Of a DNA stretch of 46,253 bases, positions 8,384 to 14,597 are shown one piece after another. The DNA lies in NCBI GenBank assembly GCA_964586595.1, contig CAZPHB010000018.1:1-46253 (forward strand), read 5' to 3'. Source of the stretch: REEB481 sp964586595. GTDB taxonomy: Bacteria > Bacteroidota > Bacteroidia > NS11-12g > UBA955. The number at the start of each line of letters is the position of its first letter. Position 1 is the stretch's first letter. The notes under the pieces are model-generated. The model was given only the letters and a program-made list of their open reading frames with translations. It ran no database searches and was not told the origin of the DNA. The translations under genes were made by a program, and so were the position numbers.

Positions 8384-8472
8384 GATGGTTGAATTTGTAA
8401 CTTCAAAAAAACAACAATTATCTCAATTTGGTTTGGCTAATGTTCTGCAAGAAGGAAGCCGTATTTCGGTGT

Positions 8473-8480
8473 TAGTTTTG
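8473..8480 (+). promoter_or_regulatory. pnuC promoter -7 box (TAGTTTTG)
   Basis: TAGTTTTG matches TAnnTTTG. It overlaps the GTG at 8480, the most upstream possible start of the pnuC frame. That GTG would be at or before the transcript start, so the in-frame ATG at 8513 is preferred. Confidence 0.55.
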
Positions 8481-8512
8481 TGAAACCCGATGAAGTTGTG
8501 CACCCGGAATTG

Positions 8513-9097
8513 ATGGTTGAATACCTTGCCGCCATTTTAGCCCTGTTGGGTGTTGGTTTGATGGTGCTGCGCCAAAGGATCGGCTGGATCATGAATTTTT
8601 GCTCCAGTGGCTTGTACCTCTGGATTTTTCTCCAAAGCAAACTTTATGGTGATGCCGGCTTGCAGTTATGTTTCGCCTTCATGCAGTTATGGGGTTGGTT
8701 TCATTGGAAAAAACAAGACTTCGGGCAATCAATACATCCCCGACTGCTCAGCTTCGACGGAAGGTGGAACTCCGTGCTTTGTGTCATCGGAGGCACGTTT
8801 ATCCTGGGAGTAATGTTGCTTTATGGTACAGATACCGATGTGCCCTGGACGGATGCTTTTTGTACCTCCGGAAGTTTGGTGGCGCAAATTCTTCAAATTA
8901 CCAGATACCGGGAAAACTGGCTGTTGTGGATTTTGGTTAACCTGACCTACATTCCGCTTTATCTGTATAAATCCTTGCCTGCTACTGCATTGTTGTATGC
9001 AGTATTTATGGGGATGGCAATTTGGGGATGGGTGCAATGGGGCCAACAGATGCGCGATTCAGCAGCCCAACTTAAGCCTTTACCTGGGCGGCAATGA
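8513..9097 (+). CDS. pnuC: PnuC-type nicotinamide riboside (or related vitamin) transporter
   Basis: 194 aa integral membrane protein, about 7 hydrophobic helices. Diagnostic PnuC stretches are NFCSSGLYLWIFLQSKLYGD, AFMQLWGWFHW and a repeat-like ending MGMAIWGWVQW; the duplicated WGW motif comes from the internal repeat of the family. PnuC proteins carry unphosphorylated vitamin precursors by facilitated diffusion; NR is the usual substrate, but Bacteroidota relatives can be thiamine-specific (PnuT), and no neighbouring thiamine gene or TPP riboswitch was seen. The 3' end overlaps the convergent bshA by 26 bp. Confidence 0.88.
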   Translation: MVEYLAAILALLGVGLMVLRQRIGWIMNFCSSGLYLWIFLQSKLYGDAGLQLCFAFMQLWGWFHWKKQDFGQSIHPRLLSFDGRWNSVLCVIGGTFILGVMLLYGTDTDVPWTDAFCTSGSLVAQILQITRYRENWLLWILVNLTYIPLYLYKSLPATALLYAVFMGMAIWGWVQWGQQMRDSAAQLKPLPGRQ

Positions 9098-10208
9098 CTT
9101 CTTCGTAGTAGGCAACATACTCCCCGAGGATTTTGCTCAGGTCGAATGCTTTTGCTTGCTCCAAAGCATTTTTTCTGAATTCCTGGAGTAGGTCATCGTT
9201 GCTGAGCAAATGAATAGCATGGCGGGACATCGATGCCACATCGCCTACATCACTCAGATAACCTGTTACACCGTGTACGTTTACCTCGGGGATGCCGCCG
9301 GCGTTGCTGCTCACCACAGGAACTTCGCAGGCCATGGCCTCCAATGCGGCCAGTCCAAAACTTTCACTTTCAGAAGGCAATAAGAACAAATCACACACGC
9401 TCAGGATTTCCTCAATGGCCTCCTGCTTTCCAAGAAAGGTTACGCGGTCGCAGGTATCCAGCTCGCGACAAATTTTCTCGATGTTGCTGCGCTCCGGTCC
9501 GTCTCCAATGAGCAGAAGTTTGGCAGGCATGACTTTTACCACGGCGGAAAATACGCGCACCACATCTTCCACGCGCTTCACCTTACGGAAGTTAGACGTG
9601 TGCACCAGAATACGTTCACCATGAGGCGCGATGGCCTTTTTGAAATGCTCCTTTGGTTTTTTGGAGAAGCGGCTGAAATCAATAAAGTTGGGAATTACCC
9701 GAATGTTGCGGCTGATGTGAAAGTTTGCATATGTATCTTTCTTCAGGCTTTCAGAAACAGCCGTTACGCCATCGCTGTGGTTGATGCTCCAGCTCACCAC
9801 CGGCTCGAAGGTAGCTTCGCGCCCTACCAGGGTAATATCTGTTCCGTGGAGCGTGGTAATCACCGGTATGTTGATGCCCTGTTCCCCAAGGATGAACTTA
9901 GCCAATAAGGCTGCACTGGCGTGAGGAATGGCATAATGCACATGCAACAAGTCGAGGTGGGCGGTCTTTACGATGTCCACCATCTTGCTGGCCAGGGCTG
10001 TTTCGTAGGGTGCGTATTCAAACAGCGGATATTTCAGCACGCTTACTTCATGATAGAAAATGTTTTCGGAGAAGAAATCAAGTCGTGCCGGCTGACTGTA
10101 GCTGATGAAATGCACCGTATGTCCTTTCATGGCCAGCGCCTTGCCCAGCTCCGTTGCTACCACGCCGCTGCCGCCAAAGGTTGGATACAATACAATGCCT
10201 ACGTTCAT
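9072..10208 (-). CDS. bshA: N-acetyl-alpha-D-glucosaminyl L-malate synthase (bacillithiol step 1)
   Basis: 378 aa GT4-family glycosyltransferase that joins GlcNAc from UDP-GlcNAc to L-malate. BshA-specific features are the opening GIVLYPTFGGSGVVATELG, the HVHYAIPHA segment, HGTDITLVG, and the donor-site block SESFGLAALEAMACEVPVVS. The second-step deacetylase BshB1 is at 21.8-22.5 kb; bshC was not found. A TAACTTTG -7 box lies 10 nt before the ATG. The convergent overlap with pnuC suggests both are fixed genes. Family length is normal. Confidence 0.95.
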   Translation of the reverse strand: MNVGIVLYPTFGGSGVVATELGKALAMKGHTVHFISYSQPARLDFFSENIFYHEVSVLKYPLFEYAPYETALASKMVDIVKTAHLDLLHVHYAIPHASAALLAKFILGEQGINIPVITTLHGTDITLVGREATFEPVVSWSINHSDGVTAVSESLKKDTYANFHISRNIRVIPNFIDFSRFSKKPKEHFKKAIAPHGERILVHTSNFRKVKRVEDVVRVFSAVVKVMPAKLLLIGDGPERSNIEKICRELDTCDRVTFLGKQEAIEEILSVCDLFLLPSESESFGLAALEAMACEVPVVSSNAGGIPEVNVHGVTGYLSDVGDVASMSRHAIHLLSNDDLLQEFRKNALEQAKAFDLSKILGEYVAYYEEVIAAQVKA

Positions 10209-10218
10209 AACTATGAAA

Positions 10219-10226
10219 CAAAGTTA
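10219..10226 (-). promoter_or_regulatory. bshA promoter -7 box (TAACTTTG)
   Basis: Minus-strand TAACTTTG, an exact TAnnTTTG match, ends 10 nt before the bshA ATG. It implies a leader of only a few nucleotides. The upstream gene on this strand ends at 10232, just before it. Confidence 0.6.
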
Positions 10227-10231
10227 AGGCC

Positions 10232-10681
10232 CTAATGGTTGCGCATATTTCCCTTGGTTTGGTAAATGATGCGCAGGTGCAGCCACAGAACGGCAAGCCA
10301 CAGCAACAATCCGGGCATGGGGTAAACGCTCAGATCCGCACCATCGCTGTTGTTGATTACACCTCCGGTGTATGCATAGAGCCAAAAAGGGAACAGGAGG
10401 AGGAAAACCAGGTTCTGATACAGCCAATACCGAAACCTGGTGATGTGGTAGAACCATAAGCTGGCCGCAGTGTACACAATGAAAAAGAGCTGCCATTTCC
10501 AAACGATGCCGATGCCCCAAAACGAAGTATCCTTCCCGAAAATATATGCGCCCAAAATCCAGATATCAGGCACATCAGGCCCATAATTGCGGTATCCCGC
10601 TGGACCAATCTTCATGAACACAAAAGGAGCGGGAAGGCACAACAGACAAAGCACAAAAGCCCGTTGTAGGTTCTTTTCCAT
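10232..10681 (-). CDS. Hypothetical membrane protein, four hydrophobic segments
   Basis: 149 aa from the ATG at 10681 (the frame extends only to a TTG at 10690). Four hydrophobic segments are visible, around residues 8-25, 55-75, 85-105 and 120-140, with many Trp and Tyr, and a positively charged C-terminus. No domain is recognised. It resembles small Bacteroidota-specific integral membrane proteins with no assigned role. It is upstream of bshA on the same strand and divergent from tadA; bshA has its own -7 box, so co-transcription is not required. Confidence 0.6.
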   Translation of the reverse strand: MEKNLQRAFVLCLLCLPAPFVFMKIGPAGYRNYGPDVPDIWILGAYIFGKDTSFWGIGIVWKWQLFFIVYTAASLWFYHITRFRYWLYQNLVFLLLFPFWLYAYTGGVINNSDGADLSVYPMPGLLLWLAVLWLHLRIIYQTKGNMRNH

Positions 10682-10722
10682 GCGCTTCAAACGAACACCG
10701 CTGCCCGAAATTATTTCGCTGC

Positions 10723-10730
10723 TACTTTTG
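10723..10730 (+). promoter_or_regulatory. tadA promoter -7 box, 4 nt before ATG
   Basis: TACTTTTG exactly matches TAnnTTTG and is followed by TTGC and the ATG at 10735. The expected start of transcription falls within about 1-3 nt of the start codon. No TTG -33 box is present 19-21 nt upstream. Confidence 0.6.
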
Positions 10731-10734
10731 TTGC

Positions 10735-11181
10735 ATGGAAATGCCCGGTGGCGATGAATACTTCATGCAAAAAGCCCTGCAAATGGCGCAGGAAGCCGCT
10801 GATGCAGACGAAATCCCCATCGGCGCTGTGGTGGTGCATAAGGGCCGCATCATCGGGAAAGGTTACAACCAAACCGAAAAACTGAACGACGTGACGGCCC
10901 ATGCAGAAATGCTGGCCATTACTGCAGCGGCTTCTTTCCTGAACAATAAATTTTTGGAGGAATGCACCCTATATGTCACTGTAGAACCCTGCCTGATGTG
11001 TGCCGGGGCCATCCGATGGGCGCGTCTTGCCAAAGTGGTTTATGGGTGCAAAGAACCCAAAACGGGTTTTAGCAAGGAACTGAACACCGAACAACTTGGA
11101 CATACAACGGTGTGCCAGGGACCATTTGCTGAAGAAGCCCGACAGCTCATGCAGGATTTTTTCCGCGGCAGGAGAAGCTGA
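10735..11181 (+). CDS. tadA: tRNA(adenine-34) deaminase
   Basis: 148 aa zinc deaminase converting A34 of tRNA-Arg(ACG) to inosine. The catalytic HAE (in VTAHAEMLA) and the zinc PCLMC motif (in VEPCLMCAGAIRW) are intact, with EIPIGAVVV upstream and GFSKE in the C-terminal helix region, typical of TadA rather than a cytidine or guanine deaminase. The start is fixed by the promoter 4 nt upstream. A SAM methyltransferase with an identical promoter geometry follows after 24 bp. Confidence 0.95.
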   Translation: MEMPGGDEYFMQKALQMAQEAADADEIPIGAVVVHKGRIIGKGYNQTEKLNDVTAHAEMLAITAAASFLNNKFLEECTLYVTVEPCLMCAGAIRWARLAKVVYGCKEPKTGFSKELNTEQLGHTTVCQGPFAEEARQLMQDFFRGRRS

Positions 11182-11193
11182 ATGCTGTAGGGT

Positions 11194-11201
11194 TATCTTT
11201 G
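11194..11201 (+). promoter_or_regulatory. Methyltransferase promoter -7 box, 4 nt before ATG
   Basis: TATCTTTG exactly matches TAnnTTTG; CCCT and then the ATG at 11206 follow. The spacing is the same as at tadA. No -33 TTG is visible. Confidence 0.6.
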
Positions 11202-11205
11202 CCCT

Positions 11206-12009
11206 ATGTACGAATTTCACGGCGACAAGCGCCGCTACTTCGACATGACCCTTGCGGTTACCCAAAAACACATCATCCCATTTATTAGGGAGCAATGGTC
11301 TTTTCCCGAGCAGATGGAAGTTTTGGAAATTGGTTGTGGGGAAGCCGGTGTGTTGAAAGCATTCACCGATTTAGGTTATTCCTGCACCGGCATTGAACTG
11401 GAAGATGCACGACTGGAACATGCGCGTGGTTTTATGTCTGATGAACTCAAGGCGGGAAAGGTTCAGTTTCTGAATAAGGACATTTACGATACCGATCCTG
11501 AACGCGATTTAGGGCGGCGATTTGACCTGATCATCTTGAAGGATGTGATTGAACACATACCGGATCAGGCGCGTTTTATGCCTCAACTGCATCGCTTCCT
11601 GAAACCTGGTGGCGTGGTGTTTTTTGCCTTCCCACCCTGGCAAATGCCTTACGGCGGACATCAGCAGGTGCTGCCCGGAAAGCTGGCTTCAAAAACACCA
11701 TGGTACCATTTGCTTCCGGGATCTTTATACCGTGGCTTGCTGCACCTGTTCGGCGTGAATGCCTCAGGAATCAACACCATGATGGAAATCAAATCCACAG
11801 GCATCAGCATTGAACGATTTCTGCGTATTTGCCAAAAAACAGGATTCACAGCCGCGCACCACAGACATTACCTCTTCAATCCCATTTACGAATACAAGTT
11901 TGGCATCAAACCCCGCAGACAGCTTGGCTTAATTTCCGCCATTCCCGGATTGCGTAACTTTCTGACCATGGGCGTGTATTTCCTCATGAAGGAACAAAGA
12001 ACACAATAA
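11206..12009 (+). CDS. Class I SAM-dependent methyltransferase
   Basis: 267 aa. Residues about 38-48 (VLEIGCGEAGV) form the glycine-rich SAM loop (motif I), then GIELEDARLEHAR (acidic end of strand 2), and DLIILKDVIEHI is the motif-IV region found in UbiG/Methyltransf_11-type enzymes; LKPGGVVFFAFPPW follows. The C-terminal 100 residues are less conserved and may bind the acceptor. The substrate is unknown; lipids, quinones and glycans are all possible. It has its own promoter-like box, so although it follows tadA closely it may be separately transcribed. Confidence 0.88.
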   Translation: MYEFHGDKRRYFDMTLAVTQKHIIPFIREQWSFPEQMEVLEIGCGEAGVLKAFTDLGYSCTGIELEDARLEHARGFMSDELKAGKVQFLNKDIYDTDPERDLGRRFDLIILKDVIEHIPDQARFMPQLHRFLKPGGVVFFAFPPWQMPYGGHQQVLPGKLASKTPWYHLLPGSLYRGLLHLFGVNASGINTMMEIKSTGISIERFLRICQKTGFTAAHHRHYLFNPIYEYKFGIKPRRQLGLISAIPGLRNFLTMGVYFLMKEQRTQ

Positions 12010-12086
12010 CAATCAGTAAGGCTCGTTTTTCTGAAGATTCATCAGGGGAATTCTCAAATCATAACAATATATTCGCAGATTCAGGC

Positions 12087-13016
12087 ATGAAAACAACATT
12101 CAGGATTACTGTACTTTCGGCTGTCGTTCTGCTGCTTTGGCCTGCTGAGGCTCATGCCCAGCGCAGGATTGGCAAACCGCTTCAGGTAGGTGTGCTCTTG
12201 GGCGCTTCAAATTATATGGGTGACCTTGCAAAAACCTCGATGGTGTTGAAGGAAACCAAGCCAGCCGGTGGACTGATTTGCCGGTACGACCTCAACTATA
12301 AGTTTACCTTGAGGGGTAGTGCCCTGTTCGGTACCATTTCCGGAGCCGATGCAAATTACAAAGGCATCGATGCAGGAAGGGAATCACGTAACCTCAGCTT
12401 TAAATCAAACGTGGTAGAATTTGGCGGACAACTCGAATGGAACCTGTTTGGTTATGAATCTGACCGTAATTCGTTGGCCAATTCACCATACCTGTTCGCA
12501 GGGTTTGCAGTTTATAAATTCAATCCAAAAGCCTATTTCGAATACGATCCGGCCATTTTTACCACCGGTCCCAATGCAATAGACCCCAACGGAACCCTTG
12601 CCCAATACGATAAAAAATGGGTAGAGTTGCAACCCCTCGGCACCGAAGGGCAGGAAACCACCAAGTACAACGACAAGCAACGCTACAGCCTTACCCAGAT
12701 TTCTATTCCTTTGGGAATTGGTTACAAGGCGCAGCTGGATGATGATTGGGCGCTGGGTATTGAACTCGGACTCCGTAAAACGTTTACCGATTATCTGGAT
12801 GATGTGAGTACCGAATACGTGGACGATCAGATTGTTGGCGGGGCTTACGGCTACCTGGCCGTTGCCATGAAAGACCGTGCCCGTGAAGTGGGCAAGCCTT
12901 CTGCCATGAACAATCAGAAGCGCGGAAATGAAGATTTGAAAGACTGGTATGTTTTTGGAGGCATCACGCTTACCCGTCCTATTGTTGGCGGGAAAGGGGG
13001 ATGCTTTAATTTCTGA
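12087..13016 (+). CDS. PorG-like (DUF6089) outer-membrane protein, copy 1
   Basis: 309 aa. Signal peptide ending AHA with Gln first in the mature chain, then an 8-strand-type barrel pattern. Landmarks shared with its downstream neighbour are GVLLGASNYMGDLA, KTFTDYLDDV and DLKDWYVFGG. DUF6089 proteins include PorG, an outer-membrane part of the type IX secretion system, and in Porphyromonas porG also precedes uppS and bamA, as here. That position makes PorG the likeliest identity of one of the two copies. This copy has a longer insert around residues 150-200. First gene of a four-gene run (this, copy 2, uppS, bamA) with very short gaps. Confidence 0.8.
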   Translation: MKTTFRITVLSAVVLLLWPAEAHAQRRIGKPLQVGVLLGASNYMGDLAKTSMVLKETKPAGGLICRYDLNYKFTLRGSALFGTISGADANYKGIDAGRESRNLSFKSNVVEFGGQLEWNLFGYESDRNSLANSPYLFAGFAVYKFNPKAYFEYDPAIFTTGPNAIDPNGTLAQYDKKWVELQPLGTEGQETTKYNDKQRYSLTQISIPLGIGYKAQLDDDWALGIELGLRKTFTDYLDDVSTEYVDDQIVGGAYGYLAVAMKDRAREVGKPSAMNNQKRGNEDLKDWYVFGGITLTRPIVGGKGGCFNF

Positions 13017-13030
13017 AGAAAGGTTAATTT

Positions 13031-13846
13031 TTGATACGAACCGTTGCGGTCATGCTGGTGCTGGGCCAGGGTGTATTTCATACGCTCTGTGCACAACGTT
13101 TCTTCAATGGGAAGCGTGAAATGGGCGTGTTTTTAGGAGGCGCTAATTATCATGGAGATGTGGCACCCAATGTGGTTTGGCGCAACACAGGAGCAGCATT
13201 CGGCCCCTTCTTCAGATATAATTTTAATCCTTATGTGTCCTATCGGGCACAAGCCACCTATGGCCACATCAGCGCCGCTGATTCCAATTTTAGCCCACAG
13301 GCGCCAAGAAACCTGAGTTTCTATACAGACCTTTTTGAGGTTGCTCAAACCTTTGAGTTTAATTTCCACCGGTTCGGAGTAAATGTGCTGGACAAAAATT
13401 TTTCGCCCTATTTAAGTTTGGGTGTTTCAGCATTTTACTTCAACCCCAAAACCAATTATGGCACAGGGCAGCAAGCTTTGCGCAGCCACCTTACAGAAGG
13501 TCAAAAGCGCAGTTACAGCACCTTGCAGGTAGCCATTCCCATTGGTTTTGGGCTGAAGTACAACCTGAGCAGAAATTGGGTGTTGGGTGTGGAAGCGGTT
13601 TGGCGCAAAACCTTCACTGATTATCTGGACGATGTAAAGGGAAGTTATCCTGATTTTAAAAAGCACGAGGATCAGTACGGCCAGGTATCTGCTGCATTAA
13701 GCCACAGGCATACAGCTTTGGGAACGGCACCCTACCGGGCAGGAACGCAACGCGGAGACCGACACCTTAAGGATTGGTACTTTTTCCTCGGATGTACCCT
13801 CTCATATCGCTTTACACCCGTAATTTGCAGGCTGAATAACGGCTGA
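13031..13846 (+). CDS. PorG-like (DUF6089) outer-membrane protein, copy 2
   Basis: 271 aa from a TTG at 13031, chosen because it supplies the positively charged start of a signal peptide that ends TLCA, with Gln next; the ATG at 13052 would lack it. It is a clear paralogue of the gene 14 bp upstream: GVFLGGANYHGDVA, RKTFTDYLDDV and HLKDWYFFLG occur in the same order. It lacks the longer middle insert. A near -7 box (TAATTTTTG) sits directly at the start. Which of the two copies is the true type IX PorG cannot be decided here. Confidence 0.75.
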   Translation: MIRTVAVMLVLGQGVFHTLCAQRFFNGKREMGVFLGGANYHGDVAPNVVWRNTGAAFGPFFRYNFNPYVSYRAQATYGHISAADSNFSPQAPRNLSFYTDLFEVAQTFEFNFHRFGVNVLDKNFSPYLSLGVSAFYFNPKTNYGTGQQALRSHLTEGQKRSYSTLQVAIPIGFGLKYNLSRNWVLGVEAVWRKTFTDYLDDVKGSYPDFKKHEDQYGQVSAALSHRHTALGTAPYRAGTQRGDRHLKDWYFFLGCTLSYRFTPVICRLNNG

Positions 13847-13850
13847 GTAA

Positions 13851-14597
13851 TTGCTCAAAGATCAAATCATACCTGAACGGATTCCAAAACATGTAGCCAT
13901 CATCATGGATGGCAATGGGCGTTGGGCCATGCAGCAGGGGCATTTACGCGCCTTTGGGCATGCGCATGGCGTTGATGCGGTGCGGGCGGTTACAGAAGCT
14001 GCCGCGGAAATTGGCGTTTCATACCTCACACTCTATGCCTTTTCTACGGAAAACTGGCGCAGGCCCCAGGATGAAATCAATGCCCTGATGGAACTGTTGG
14101 TGCACACCATCCGCAGCGAAACAGATTCCTTAATGAAAAATGGGATTCGCCTTGAAGCTGTGGGAAACCTCGATCAACTTCCGGAATCATGTAACAATCA
14201 GTTACAGGAAACCGTCCACGCCACCAGAAACAATACCAGGATGACACTTATTCTTGCCCTGAGCTATAGCGGTCGCTGGGATATTCTGGAGGCCACACGC
14301 AAAATTGCCGCACAGGTGAAATCTGGCGCCCTGCAGCCAGAAGACATCAATGAAGAGGTGTTTAACAATGCGCTGCATACCGGGCATTATCCCAATCCGG
14401 AACTTCTGATCCGAACCAGTGGGGAACAGCGGGTCAGCAACTTCCTCCTTTGGGAAATAGCCTATGCCGAAATGCACTTTACACCGGTTTTATGGCCGGA
14501 TTTCACCAAAGAGGATTTTTACACCGCTTTACTCGACTACCAAAACAGGGAACGACGATTCGGACTTACTCAGGCCCCCATCACCAGCAGCTATTGA
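13851..14597 (+). CDS. uppS: Isoprenyl (undecaprenyl) diphosphate synthase
   Basis: 248 aa cis-prenyltransferase making the C55 carrier lipid for peptidoglycan and surface polysaccharides. Signature stretches are HVAIIMDGNGRWA with the catalytic Asp, TLYAFSTENWRRP, and the C-terminal LIRTSGEQRVSNFLLWEIAYAE. It starts at a TTG 4 bp after the second PorG-like gene; LKDQI at the N-terminus matches the usual start of Bacteroidota homologues, and no ATG is available before the conserved IIMDGNG block. Its stop overlaps the bamA start (TTGA). Confidence 0.95.
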   Translation: MLKDQIIPERIPKHVAIIMDGNGRWAMQQGHLRAFGHAHGVDAVRAVTEAAAEIGVSYLTLYAFSTENWRRPQDEINALMELLVHTIRSETDSLMKNGIRLEAVGNLDQLPESCNNQLQETVHATRNNTRMTLILALSYSGRWDILEATRKIAAQVKSGALQPEDINEEVFNNALHTGHYPNPELLIRTSGEQRVSNFLLWEIAYAEMHFTPVLWPDFTKEDFYTALLDYQNRERRFGLTQAPITSSY

